Shown piece by piece: positions 34,291 to 46,620 of a DNA stretch of 64,000 bases. Under the pieces are notes generated by a model. It was given only the letters and a program-made list of their open reading frames with translations, made no database searches and was not told where the DNA came from. Every line of letters starts with the position of its first letter. Within the stretch, counting starts at the first letter, position 1. Both the position numbers and the translations under genes were made by a program. This DNA comes from Panaeolus papilionaceus (Eukaryota > Basidiomycota > Agaricomycetes > Agaricales): the NCBI GenBank assembly GCA_015501605.1, contig JADNRZ010000015.1, positions 992,001 to 1,056,000 on the forward strand. The letters are read 5' to 3'.

Positions 34291-35550
34291 GGGAGAAGGG
34301 AGGGAGAGGCTCTCCCGCTCGTCCCTGAGGCGCTACTCAAATCTCCAATATCATCCTCGGCGACTCCAACACCACCGTATATGCGTCTCCTCGCTGTCAC
34401 ACCCTTCCTCTCTGTCCTCTTCCCCACCCCACTATCGCCCTCTCCCATACACTGATTCAAGCAAACACTCACCATTGCTGTTCGCGTACTCTTCTTCCTC
34501 TCTCCGCTCCAACTCTCCTACCCTTCCTACTTCTCTTATCGGTGACGAGGATGCCGATAAAGCAACAACGACCAACAACGCTGGTGACGTGGCACCCGTG
34601 CGGCTGTTGTCTTTTCCCGTAGAATCTGTGATGACTCCCATTGAGCCCGCCATTGCCCCTCCCATGGTGGTGTCATCTACTCGTTGATCAGGTACGCTCT
34701 CCTACTATTTTTATTGAAGTGTATCTGAATTTGAACACTTAGCAACGTCTAAAACATGAAATTTTATCGATACAGGAACCAACATGGTTGAAAGCAGCGG
34801 TCTGTAGGATATGAGAATGGCGGATGGAAAAGCTAAGGGTCTCATTGTGCAAATTGGTATGAAGCACGCCTCAATTCTACGGAATCTCCAGTCTGACACA
34901 CATATTTCTGGTTAGCAACGTTCCAATCCTATGTGCCTGGGGCACTGTACAATTTGAATATACTGTTGCAACGTCCCAATGATGCATTCACTTTGGACAG
35001 AGGCCACTGTTCTTAACGTACGTGCTTTAAATATTGACTCACACCTACCTATTGCTCATACTATTTTACACAGAACTTGACAAAGGTGCATCGTCCTGCT
35101 GCCCTCTGGATATACTTTAGGATCCACACAGGTCTGTTGTGCCCATCATTAAGCGCGAGACCTTTGGACATGCATCGTTCTCTGGTGGAAGACATTCGGC
35201 ACCTGCCCCATAAAGCTTCTCTTCATAGCTCCCCAGCACCCACTTCTGCGACATCTTGCCTGATTTTTCATGGCTGTGGATGAAGAGTCGTCTAACTGCA
35301 TAATACGCTGCAGTTGTAGCCGTTCATTGTAGATTGTTGGGTCAAGCGATGTTCCGCTTCCCCGGTGCGCTCGTGCTTATGGATGACGTGCTGTGCGTCC
35401 TCCATCGCACCACTGGGTTACCTTCTGCTACGATGAAAAGGAGAGTAAATGACCCAGAACGGATGGAAGGGATCGTCATCTTTACTCTACCCTCATCGAA
35501 CTTGTACACCTGACGATTGGCCAAGTTTCATCTCACCAGACCTTTTGCTC
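34291..35550 (+). repeat. Exon block between TPR remnants 2A and 2B
   Basis: Same three sub-blocks as 28046-29420. The Ser/Pro-rich frame 34274-34687 reads GDEDADKATTTNNAGDVAPV and ends at a GTACGCTCTCC donor. The second sub-block starts at 34773 and the third near 35080. Stops interrupt the last two. Confidence 0.45.
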
Positions 35551-36250
35551 ACTGACTTCAAACATGCCACCACCACTCTTTCTCCCTGCACCGACACTCC
35601 TCCACGCTTGAGAATTTCGAAAAATGCCTGTTTCTCATCTTCAACACCGGACTTGGGGGAACGGTCAGACGGAGAAGTGGAGAAACACGCGGTTGTGTGG
35701 AGATTGCAAGTTAGACGTTGAGGGTGGGGAGCCAAGTGTGCGCTTGGTGCGGGGGATGTGGAGAGTGCTGTTGGTGATTTAACGTGAGTATCGTTTTTGT
35801 TTTTTGTTTTATTTCTATTATATCTTCGTTCCTTCATTCCATTATTCTTTGCTTGTTTCCGTGTCCCCATTATTTTTCGCTTCATCTTTCTCTTTTGGAG
35901 TCAAACCCAGCTAACAACCTACTCGTCTTTTCACAGTCGTTTCTCCCTCTTCCCTTCCACCCACGTCCTCACCCACAATTTCCGTCTCGCCTACTTCTAC
36001 CTGCCTCCTTCGCCGACCTTACTTGCAACACTTAACAGTGCTTCCACTTCAACTCTGACTTCAGGTCCTCGATTAACCCTTAGGCAAAGAAGACTGGCGA
36101 GAATGGTCAAGTTGTTGATGGGCCCGAAGAAGAAGGCGGATTTATAAGACTCGGAGTGACGAGCGCGAGAGGTGAAGAGGTGAGGTGCACATGGGCACGA
36201 CACGACGACGAAATACGAATACGAGCACGAAATTTAAGATGTGAGGCAGG
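35551..36250 (+). pseudogene. DNAJC3-like TPR remnant 2B
   Basis: Short pieces: MPPPLFLPAPTLLHA-like and broken TPR text. There is an intron-like stretch from GTGAGTATCG (35784) to TTTTCACAG (35937), then FSLFPSTHVLTHNFRLAYFY and LPPSPTLLATL, followed by RRLARMVKLLMGPKKKADL. It ends close to the breakpoint with the GH92 remnant. Confidence 0.5.
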
Positions 36251-36374
36251 AGGGGGTAAAGCTTTGTATTTTCAGTAAACTAGATATATTTTATATGTAA
36301 AGCTATGTAAAACCAAAGAAAATAAAGAGAAATGCCAAGAAAGGGAAACGAGTCAGGAAATGTGAGAAATAATA

Positions 36375-37960
36375 CTAGTGCTGCCCCCGCCATTGCGTAC
36401 AGATAGATGTAATGAGAGGGTTCGTTGGCCTGGTCGTTGCGGCCTCCTATCGTACGTGTGATGAGGTGTGGAATCATAATTAGGTTAATTCGAGAAACAA
36501 GATCTATAGTAGGGAGAGATAAAACGGTTGGTTGGTTCGAAGACTTATAATGAGAATGGGAACTGCAAAGAATAAAATAAACGTGCCATCAAACTGCTCA
36601 TCCAAAGACCTCGCAAACCCCTATATTCCACCCCTCCTCGCAACGAGTCCTTGAATATCAATGTATAACGGTAAACGAATATGCCTATTTATCACGCTCC
36701 GCCCACCCCCCGTCCTTATTCCTCGCCTCCATGAACCCAGTCTCGTTGTTGAATAGAGTGAATGACGACACGAGCGCGCGCTCGAGTAGGAAACTCATCG
36801 TTTCGGTGGATATGTTGAGTTCGCGTGCGAGGGTGTAGGCTGCATAGTCGTTGTCTGTGGGTGGAATAGGGGCGTTACAGTGGGTGCGGAGGAGGAGTGT
36901 TGGGTTGAAAAGCTCACAAGCAAAATTAAAAGTCCTCGACGCGCTCTCCGAATGCACGTCATTAGCAACCCATCCATAGCTCTTGTATGCCGAACCATGC
37001 CCCGCGTGGACGTCGTAGTCCTCGCTCTGTTTTTCGTTCGTCAGTCCACAAATAAATAAAAAGAACATCAATTGCAAAAAAAAAAAAAACAAAAAAACAA
37101 AAAAACAAAAAAACATCGAAAAAGAATAATCGCAAAGAAGAACTCACCTGCTGTTATCCTCATACCTCACGTCCCAATCCCTCTCAGGCGGCACCGTCGC
37201 ATCTTCCACACCGTGCCCCACGATGCGATGTCCAAATCAACGAGTTCATCAAATTTCGAGCCCTTAGTGCCCTTCTCAACATGGGCTTTCGTCGTTTCAT
37301 GCCCACAGAAAGCCCTTGGTCTCGACAATGTTTGTCCACATGTCGGACTATATGCGTGCGCGAATGCACGGGTAGGGTATACAATTGGTGGGGTCGGAGG
37401 TGGGTTGGGATGATATAGGATGCATTGGGTGATGGAGGGCGGGGTGTGGAGGGGAGGGTGATTGGCGTGGATTGTATGTGTTGAAAGAGCGAAAAGGCAT
37501 GACACACCTTTTGGTAATTCTGCAACATGCTCCTTACCGTTCTGGGTATATTCTCAGGTATGAAGCGGATTTGCCAGGCCCATTCATCAAGCGCGATAGA
37601 TGTCCTTTATACATAATTATTATATCATCAGTAGACGTGTTAGACGACACGAAATAGGTGGAAGAGAGATTGAAGGAACATCACGCACCCAAATTGAATA
37701 CCCTGTACACAACTCCCCTTCATTCGCAGTATTATCATACTCCGAATACTAGCTCCCGTGTCGTTCATCAGGGTGTTGATTCGATCTTGTCGTTCACTCG
37801 AGTAGCCACAGATCTCGAAACCAGTTGGGTCTACAATTTAACAGGATTAATGATTAATGTTGGAATATGAAAGGAAGGAGGGGGATGCGCTACCTGAAGT
37901 TTCGTTGACGTCATTTCGATGACAGGGGCGAGAGTCAACCTGATTCAACCTCAATGTGTC
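36375..37960 (-). pseudogene. GH92 alpha-1,2-mannosidase remnant 1
   Basis: Glycoside hydrolase family 92 enzymes are Ca2+-dependent exo-alpha-mannosidases. Recognisable minus-strand exons: ENIPRTVRSMLQNYQK (about 37560-37506), VPPERDWDVRYEDN (37205-37155), YGWVANDVHSESASRTFNFA (about 36985-36925), DYAAYTLARELNISTETMSF and FTLFNNETGFMEARNKDGGW (36845-36690), and HLITRTIGGRNDQANEPSHY with LYAMAGAA (36475-36385). Frames between them are broken, and the C-terminal part found in the other two copies is missing, so this copy is 3'-truncated at about 36.25-36.37 kb. Confidence 0.75.
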
Positions 37961-38545
37961 AGTCAAGTTCCTTATTGAGTTTGAATTTGAACGCTTGAGC
38001 CGTATCAAATCACTCCCTTCAACAAAACATCACGATCCCCGTTCCTGCACTCATCTCCTCCGTCAGTGCTACCTCCTCTACTCCTCCTAATTTCTGTACT
38101 AGTGACTAGGATGCCGATAAATTGACACTACCAACGAGGCTGGCGACTTGGTACCAGCGCAATCCTCGTCAGCCCGTCATGACTCCCCTGGAGCCATTGC
38201 TCTTGCCGTAGGCGTGCCAGAAATTCATTGGACCAGGTATGCTCTTCCACTATTGAATTAATGTATATTCTGAAAAAAAAGCACTTAGAAATACCTAAAT
38301 ATCAGGCAGCTATTCATACATGAAGCAACACGGTTGAAAGCGGGGGTCTGTTGAGGGACTCATTGCACAATTGGTATGAAGCACTCGTCAATTCTACGGC
38401 GTTTCCAGGCTGACGCACATATTTCAAATTAGCAACAATTCGATCCCGTATGGTCGAGGAACCATAAAACCTGAAAATACCTTTGCAACGCTCTATACGA
38501 CGTGTCATGGGGTCGTTTACTTGGTGCCTTGATTCACTTTCCCCC
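37961..38545 (+). repeat. Exon block (unit 2, first)
   Basis: Aligns closely with 26470-27060, including the identical CTCATTGCACAATTGGTATG-like stretch and the fusion into the TPR remnant. Stops in all frames. Confidence 0.5.
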
Positions 38546-39465
38546 TCCTCTCGACGGGCCAGTTTGGGGAGGCCGCAAAGGTCCATTCAGAGGCTATCGG
38601 TGAGTATCGTTTTCAGTTCTGCTTTTGTTCTCTTTTCTTCATCGCCATAATTTTATCTATTTCTTCTTCCCCTTCCATACAACCCCTAAATTGATAACAT
38701 ACACGTCAAAACTAACCCTTCTCATCTTCATAGCTCGATCCCGCGGTGATTGTCTACTCCACTACAAATGCGGCAGCATCTACTTCTCCCTGCAGCGGTA
38801 CACCTCCACACTCAAGAATTTCAAACGAGTTCTTTCAACAACATGCACCTCATAGAAACCTGAATCCACATCCGTGAAGGTGCCCGCTCCTCCCTCCCGA
38901 AGGGAAAGTACAAGGAAGTGGAAGAGCTAGAAGGCGATTTGACAGAGCTGGAAAGGGTGAGGGGCAAGACGGAGAAGGAGCATGATGCGCGGTTATGGAA
39001 TGCGTGTGTGTGGAGAGTGCCATTCAGACACCGAGGGTAGCGAGTCGTGATGTTGAGGTTGGGAGGTGGAGGGCTGGGTGTGCGCTTGGTGCAGGCGAAG
39101 TGGAGGGTGCTGTTGGTGATTTGACGTGAGTTGATCGCTGTCTGATTTACCCCTCCCTGATACCGACATCTGATATCCCTCGCAGTCGTCTTTCCCATTT
39201 CCTCGCCCACATCTTCCATCTCGCCCACCCCTAACTCCCTCCGTCGCCCACCCCAATGATGACACTCAAACAGAGCCTGCACTCCGACCCCGATTCCAAG
39301 CCGTGTCTTGGCTTGCACCGTCTCTGCAAAGCTCTTAATAAATCGTTCTTCGCCCTCGATGAACTCTTAGTCAAAGAGGACTAACGAGCGGTGTTGAAAC
39401 TCTTCACGGACATGCGCAGGAAGGTGGATCTGTGGAATCGGTGGGAAGTGACGATGAATCCTACC
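38546..39465 (+). pseudogene. DNAJC3-like TPR remnant 3A
   Basis: Begins SRRASLGRPQRSIQRLS-like (shifted frame). After an intron it reads HYKCGSIYFSLQRYTSTLKN; then broken GDLTELERVRGKTEKEHDA; an intron from GTGAGTTGATCG (39126) to CGCAG (39186); then LKQSLHSDPDSKPCLGLHRL and ALDELLVKED followed by a stop at 39382-39384. Confidence 0.65.
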
Positions 39466-40650
39466 GTCGGCGAGGGAAGGGAGAGGATCTCCTGGTCATC
39501 CCTGAGGCACCACTCAAATCCCCATCATCATCATCAGTAACTCCAACACCGCCCTCGTAGTAGCACCCGTATATGCGTCTCCTCGCTGTCACACCCATCC
39601 GCTCCTTCCTCTTCTCCGCCCCCACCTGTACACTGCTTCAAGTAAACATCCACCATTGCTATTCGCATGCTCTTCATCCTCTCTCCGCTCCGACTCTCCT
39701 ACCCCTCCCACTTCTCCTCTCGGTAACCAGGATGCCAATAAATTAACGATAACCAATAAGGGTGGTGACGTGGCACCCGTGCAACCGTTTTCTTCCAGAG
39801 AAGCTGTTGTGACATCCATTGAGCGCGCCATTGCTCCTCCCATGGTGGTGTCAGCTACTCGTTGATCAGGTACACTCTCCTACTATTTTTATTGAAGTGT
39901 ATTCTGAATTTGAACACTTAGCAACGTCTAAAACTTGAAATTTTAGCAACGTTCCGATCCCCTGTGCCTGGGGCACTATACAATTTGAATATACCTTTGC
40001 AACGCCCCAATGGTGCATTCACTTTGGACAAAGGGGCCAGTTCTCAAGGTACGCATTTCCAATCTCGACTCACACATATACCTATTGCTCATACTATTTT
40101 ACAAAGGACTTGACAACGGTGCAACGTCCTGCTGACCTTGGATTATGGGTTAGAACACAAGATTACCGTTGTGGCCGTCGTTGAGTCTGAGGCCTTTGGA
40201 GGCACCTCTCGTGAAGGACATTGCAACCTATCTGGCGCCTACTCAAGAACGCCTCCTCTTCATACCTCCCTAGCACCCTCTTCTGCGACATCTCACCTGA
40301 TTTTTTTTATGACCGTGGATGAAGAATAGTAGGCCGACTACATAATTCGCCGACGTGGCCTGGGCCCATTGTACCACTGAGTTACTTCCTGATGTGACGA
40401 TAAGGAGAATAAATGGCCAGTACGTAGATGGAGGACGCCATCATTCGGTAAGTATGTCGGTGTAATTTCCTCATGTATCGCAGCACTCATGCTCTTTATA
40501 TCCAGCTCTCCTTCATCGTTGTCCTGAGTGTACCTCCCTCCCTCTATGACCAAAAATTCTCAGCATGAATCTCCCCCCGTCACACCCGTCCACTTTTTCC
40601 TCTCCTCTCCCTCTCTCACCCTGATTTATACTCTATAGGACGCCCCACTC
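39466..40650 (+). repeat. Exon block between TPR remnants (unit 2)
   Basis: Ser/Pro-rich sub-block ending at about 39868. The second sub-block has a deletion, so the GAACCAACATGG start is missing. The third sub-block (40110-40330) reads VVAVVESEAFGGTS in an open frame. Confidence 0.45.
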
Positions 40651-41412
40651 CTTAACCTGGTCCTACTCTCCATCAAACACAAACACGCCACCGCCGACAA
40701 TTTCGAAAAAAAATAATTATCGCTCACCTCACCTTCAACGCCGGACTTTGGGGAGGAGCAAGTCGGAAAGGGATCGGAGAATATGCACCTGTGGAATGTA
40801 TGGGGGGACAGTATGAGCCAAACGTTGATTGCTGGGTGCCCAAGTGTATGTTGATTTATTCTTTCGCGATCCTTGTTTGTATTTTTGTATCTAATCCTCT
40901 TTCTTTTTTTCTGGTATATCTGCAGACACCTCTCATTTCGTCTTCCTCACCCTCAACTTCTTTGTCGCTTACTTCCGCCTCCCGCCCTCGCTATCTCGCT
41001 TGTGACACTCATGCAGCGCCTCCACCTTGAACATCGACCCCAACTCTGCTTGACTTGGCATCCTCTCGTTAAAGCATTCGACAAATCGCTTCATGAGATC
41101 TAGGCCAAAGAGGATCGGAGAGCTGTGGTTAAGTGACTTATGGGTCCACTACTCATTCTGCAGGCGCTCCTCAAGTCACCTTCATCAACATCTATACCAC
41201 TGCCACCTCCACAACGACGACCATGCACGAGAAACCTTGCAAGGTCGCTTGCTAGTAGATAAGTGGTATGGAGAAGTGTCGGCATTGGAAGGTTGCAGGG
41301 AGGATGTGATGGGTCTCGTGGGGCGCGATGGAGGACTGTTGAAAAAGGAAGAATGGGAAGAGGTAGTCACCGTCCTCGGAAAAGCATTTGAACCGTTCGG
41401 ACGGAACGTATA
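40651..41412 (+). pseudogene. DNAJC3-like TPR remnant 3B
   Basis: Parallel to 29421-30206. It retains LVKAFDKSLHEI (about 41068-41103) and LLVDKWYGEVSALEGCREDV followed by GKAFEPFGRNV ending at 41411. Frames are broken between pieces and there is no J domain. Confidence 0.65.
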
Positions 41413-41924
41413 GCGAAAGATGAGGAAGGGGATTGGGGTGGGGACAGGATGGGGATATATTGTGTTCGTCTGTGTATGTATTAGTGTGATGGTGTGTAGG
41501 ATTGAGCGACAGGGAACGATACTGAGTGCTCCTCGATGTACATTATTTGTTGAATTCAATCGTGGTTTTTTACTATCGAAATTATTTTCTGGATCGTGTT
41601 CGAAATGAGCAAGCCGCGATTGGAAGTCTAAGTCGTTGATACTGTAGAGGCTCACTACAACGAGGCGTCGTTTGTGCAGAAATGTTGGTATTTAGTATCA
41701 AATTTTGCATTCTGTTCTTGCTTTTACATTTCTTGTTTAATATTCGTTTGATTAAATAGCTGTTATGACATTGTCTCTCGAGGCGTCAAGGCACTGAATT
41801 AGTGGTGGGTATACTTGCTATTTATATGAGCCCTTAGTAACAACTGTGCCGCGCAGACGCCGCGTGGAAGATATCTGCTCCGTATCTCTTACCATCATCT
41901 CTCGTCGTATTCACTGGATTCACA

Positions 41925-43415
41925 ATGTCAAACAACACTGAAGAGTATGCCACTATCCAAGTTAATGGCCCGATAAGTATCGCACCTATAACTCCTGAAC
42001 AAATGAAAGGGAAAGGTATATGGCTTTATATGTGTGTACTATTCAACAAAGTTATCCTGCCTTAATATCATTGCTTAGATGCCTGCTTCTCTAGTCTAAT
42101 GGGTCCTACCGGTTCAGGGAAAAGCTCTGTAAGGCTCAATTTTTGTGTTATGCTTTGACTCAACATTTAGAAGAGGTCCTGACTCCTTGCTGCAGTTCAT
42201 TGAATCATTGGCACCAGATCAGCACCTGGATATATCCAAGGATTCACTTGAAAGTGTGACACAAGAAGTCAAATGCTATCAAGTTGTCAATCTGGGCCTC
42301 CAACCAAACTATTCTACTCACAGATTGTTTGTACTGATGGATACCCCTGGGTTTCTTGACCCAAGGCTGTCAGAGGGCCGGATAATGAGAATGGTCACAG
42401 AAAGTCTCAATGCATTTCGGTGTGTGATCACATCATTTGATATCAGAGCAGATGTGGTGAACCTGTATTGAATGTCATTTTCTGCCAGCCAATCTTCTAT
42501 TAACACCCTTGTGGACATCTTCTATTTTCAACCTATCACTGATATCCGAATTGGTGGCTTGAAACGGGATGCAGTCAAGATTCTGCGAGAATATGTCAAC
42601 CAATACAATGCCAGAGATATCTCTGTAATAACAACAATGTGGAATCAACTATCAACCCCCAAGCAGCTTGACGACACCTCCCACCGCTTCTACACCTTGA
42701 AAGAAGAAATATATGCAGTCAGTAGCTTATATTTTGTTGTGTCAATGATGTCACTTACTATTTCAAATCTTATTAGAAATCTGGTAGCCTTCGCATCAAT
42801 GTCACCAAGTTTGACACTTCTCAAGCTTCTACTTTGTCATTGCTAGATAGACCATACTATGGATGGCCAGAGGACCCAAACAATCCCAACAAAGTCATGG
42901 ACCCACACTATCAGTCCCACCTCTGCAACAACCTCCTTGGACGAATTACTACTGTTCTGCAGCAACTCCAATTTCTTGCAGAGGACAAACAGAGTGCCAC
43001 CCGTTCTGGAAGTGAAGATCATTGTCTTCTGGAGGTTGTGCTCAGGGACGAGAAGGTGGCATTATCATCACTTCAGTCCTTTTTGGATGATCTTGCCAGT
43101 GACTACATTGGTCCATCAGGGATGATGGCCCTGCAATTCATCCTGGATAGTCGCTATGAACAGGACCCAGACACATGCTCATCTAATTGGCCACTCTCTC
43201 AAGCTCCTCACCAAACCATGGTCACTTTAGATATCCCTTCCGATCATGGTCCTGCACCAGCATCACCTTCGCAAGTCCCAGGCTTGGAACAACTCAGCAT
43301 CACACCTGCACCCATCCCATCAACCCCCCAATTTCAACCACCATCACCTGACACATCGTGTTTTGCTCCAATTGCTGCTGTCATTAAGAGGCGATTCAAT
43401 CAAATCCGAGGGTAG
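41925..43415 (+). CDS. AIG1-like P-loop GTPase, copy 2
   Basis: Same family as copies 1 and 3. Exons 41925-42033, 42079-42128, 42196-42419, 42489-42717 and 42777-43415 give 416 aa with identical intron phases (1, 0, 2, 0). GPTGSGKS, MDTPGFLD, QPITDIRIGG and VITTMWNQL are all conserved. The first base of exon 5 differs (AAATCTGG against GGATCTGG), giving Lys for Gly at the junction. The C-terminus is longer than in copy 1 because of a Pro/Ser/Asp-rich insert around VTLDIPSDHGPAPASPSQVP, and ends IKRRFNQIRG. Upstream sequence (41415-41924) matches the other copies, including TATTTATATGAGCCC, so it is likely expressed in the same way. Role unknown. Confidence 0.8.
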
Positions 43416-44404
43416 ATATCGGGGCATTTGGTCACACTGGTATCTGAGTTGCAGCATCATTGAGGAACCCATTAATCAGTATCTCATCTACTTTTCATTT
43501 TGTCATTTTTTTTTCAATTCACATTATTGTAGTGTTCACACCTCATCTTGTGGTTGGTTTTTCAGTAATTTGTACCATTCTCGTAGCTTGCCCTTTTCAT
43601 TACTTAGCTTCAAATATTCTGAGTGTTTCTTCAGTCTTGTTTATCACCCAATTCTCATTTTGTACTTCGTTGTTATCTTCCCTGTATTGTGTTTGTTTTC
43701 TTTTGTTTTAGCCATAAGTTGTACTTAGTCTACAGCTTCATTTCTCGCCCTAGCCCTATTATTTCGCATCCTTTCGTAGTTGTCCAATCAGCATGATTCC
43801 TTCCTGTGTGGCTTCATCTGTCTTGCAGCATTTGAGAGTCTTCGTCCTTCCTCCCATCCCCTCTACTGACAAACTGACATTGTGCATGTCAAGTCGCGCA
43901 TCCGTTTCATTTAACACTCGATTCACCATTGTCATTCACCACATTGCCGCCTCTCATCAGCAATTCCTGATCCGACTACAGGGACTACGGGCCGCTACCT
44001 ACAGGGGGACCCTTGCTACAGGTGCTACAGAGCACTACGCAGCACCCTGTAGTTCGGCTCCGAAAACCAGGAATTGCTGATGCCTCACATTCGATTTGTA
44101 TCTCTGCACTACCCAGATAGCATCACTTTTATTGTCCCTCATACCTTTAGCGTTGCTTTCTGTTAGATACGCCTTGTGTTGTCACTCCCCCATCTCCAGC
44201 GCCAATGATCGCTCTCCGAGTCCGCATCAATTATTCATCTACTGCGAACACTATTTCTCGTGCTTCATCGTCGCACACTCCTGAGTTCTGTTCTATATTT
44301 CCCAGACCAGTTCAACGATCAAGCACACCAGACTAAACTTTATGATATTACTCTTACTTCACCTCGCATGCACATTACAACAGATTTGACAGATCTCGAA
44401 TGCT
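43416..44404. other. 3' flank of GTPase copy 2
   Basis: Aligns with 53341-54640 after copy 3 over about 900 bp except for the MITE at 43957-44080. Pyrimidine-rich, no gene. Open frames at 43246-43728 and 44260-44594 have no protein-like features. Confidence 0.5.
43957..44080. mobile_element. MITE, 124 bp, with TCAGCAATTCCTG termini
   Basis: 13-bp perfect terminal inverted repeats lie at 43957-43969 and 44068-44080, with weaker symmetry continuing inward (CTACAGGG against CCCTGTAG). Flanks GCCTCTCA and GCCTCACA suggest an approximately 8-bp target duplication, as for hAT-type elements. The paralogous flank of GTPase copy 3 (54355-54385) runs straight through without it. No coding capacity. 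Confidence 0.7.
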
Positions 44405-46620
44405 CAGAGGTCCAACTCTCACAACCCTCACAGTTCATCTCCAATCCCCTCCGAAACCTCCTACCCATCTTCCCACTCCACCTGCTTTATCTCTTCCTCA
44501 GCACCACCAAATTCCCTCAACACGCCCTCATCGCACCACCTCTTCACCTTCGCAATCATCTCAAACTACCTCCCTGCCATCCTTGATCCACTGATGCTTA
44601 ACGAAGGGCGTCGTTACCTTTGTATGTTTCATTGTCAACGATTTGATACATTTCTTCGTCTGCGCGCCCAGAGCTGAGGTGTGTAGGGGGCGGGGAGCGG
44701 CAGGGATGTAGAGGGTGAGGGATTCGAAGAGGGGGCTGGATAATTCAGATGGGTTCGAGTTAGGGAGGTACGAACTCCCCCGATACAGGACTGATGGGAT
44801 AAAATCCCACAGTGGTGCATATGAACCATGCGCTCATCTGTCTGCAGTCTTTGTTCTATAGCTACAGTATCACAACACCACCGACTCGGAATCTAAAATA
44901 ATCAAAACACACAGGGGAAAATACGCATGCCACTCAACCCCTCCGGCCTATCCCCATACTCACTCCTCGCGATCACTCTATCACTTTCCTGAGTTGTCCA
45001 CACTGCCCCCGCCATAGCGTACAGATCCGGAATGTGATGAGAGGGTTCACTGGTGTGGTCGTTGTACCCTCCTATCAGACGCGTCACGGTAGTGGGGCAT
45101 AAAATCGTAATGGGGGGTGAAATCGTGATGAGGTTTAAACCGTCAATTTTAGTAGAGATAGCAGAAAACCGAACACGACTCACCATCGAAATGCTTATCC
45201 AAAGACCTCACAGACAGCTCCCTCCCACCTCTGCTAGCAACACTTCCCCCAATATCATATATAATGACAAAGCTATACGCTCACATAGAGTCACGCTCTG
45301 TCCACCTACCATCCTCCCTCCACACCTCCATAAACCCCGTTTCTTCGTTGAATAATGTGTATGGCGACATGAGTGCACGCTCGAGGAGCAAATTCATTAT
45401 TCCGTCGTACTTGTTAAGTTCACGCACGAGGATATAGCTGTTTAATCGTCGTCTGTGGGTAGGTGGTAAGTCCTTTTTGTTAGAGAAGAAGCAGGGGTGT
45501 AGGAGGAGGGGGTTGAAGGTTTGAGAGAGACTCAGACTCACAAGCGTAATGCAACGTCCTCGACCCGCTCTCCGAATGCACATCATCAGCGACCCAACCA
45601 TGGCTGTCATACACCGAACTAAGCACCGCTCGGACTTCGTAGTCCAATTCTATATTATCATTTTTTTTAATTAATACCATTTCATCAATTCGAGCCCAAA
45701 GAAGGAAAGGAAAGAAAAAGAGAATCAGCGCTAACTCACCTCTTCCCTATCCTCATACCTCACTTTCCAATCCCTCTCAGGCGCTACAGTCACGTACATA
45801 CTTCCACACCGGTTACCGCGCGAGATTCAAATTCACTTGTCGGGGTCCATCGAATGTTTCCGTCATGTCATGAAGATTGAACGTCCGAGTGTCGTTGAGT
45901 TTCAACAGCACCTCCGCAATGAGGGAGTCTGCATGCGTGCCAACCATGATATTGTTCTCGACGGTGTTTGTCTAATGGGGAGCCAGTCGCTCTATGAGGA
46001 GCGCATATATGTGCGGGCGGTATTCAATGTCGATGAATTGAGTATGAGGTGGTTTGAGAGAGTATGAGATTGGGAGAGTATGAGATGGATCGGGAATGTG
46101 AGCGTGCATGTAGGCGTCGAAAGAAAGAGGAAAGGAAAGCCACACCTGCTGGCAATCCTGCGACATGCTCGTTACCATTCCTCGTACCTTCTCTGTGCGA
46201 ATAAGATTTGCCATGCCCATTCCGCGCAATAGGTGTGGTTTACATGTACGATATCGTATCATGTAATGTCAATGGCCATGTAAGACGACACTAAAGAAGT
46301 GGAAGAAGAAGGATTGAAGGAACACCACGCACCCAAGTCGAATACCCGTATACGACGACTCCCCTTCATGCACGGTATTATCACACCCCGAGTATCAGTT
46401 CCATGTTTGTGTTGTTCATTAGGGTGCTGATCCAATCTTGTCGTTCACTCGAGTAGCCACAGCTCTCGAAACCAGTTGGGTCTACAATTCAACAGGATTA
46501 ATGATTATGTTTAAATATGAAAGGAAGGAGGGGGATGAGTTGAATGCGTTACCTGAAGTTCCCTTGACGTCATTTCGATGACGAGGGCGAGAGAGAGGGT
46601 CAACTTGATTCAATGTGCGA
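44405..46620 (-). pseudogene. GH92 alpha-1,2-mannosidase remnant 2
   Basis: Minus-strand pieces in order: MVTSMSQDCQQ (46200-46147), APERDWKVRYEDRE (45793-45741), YEVRAVLSSVYDSHGWVADD and VHSESGSRTLHYAC (45660-45545), LLERALMSPYTLFNEETGFM (45415-45330), IGGYNDHTSEPSHHIPDLYA then SEYGDRPEGLSG (45085-44920), and a C-terminal KKCIKSL...VKHQWIKDG stretch (about 44665-44570) in a shifted frame. Several frameshifts and stops. It keeps the C-terminal portion that remnant 1 lacks. Confidence 0.75.

Noticed and set aside
36962..37147. Small hydrophobic frame rich in Phe (MSSSLRLFFFDVFLFF...) as a membrane protein
   Set aside because: It is the translation of an A-rich simple stretch (37076-37115) inside an intron-like part of the GH92 remnant.
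44260..44594. Open frames near 44.3-44.6 kb as genes
   Set aside because: They are antisense to the GH92 remnant C-terminal region and have biased Pro/Leu/Ser composition only.
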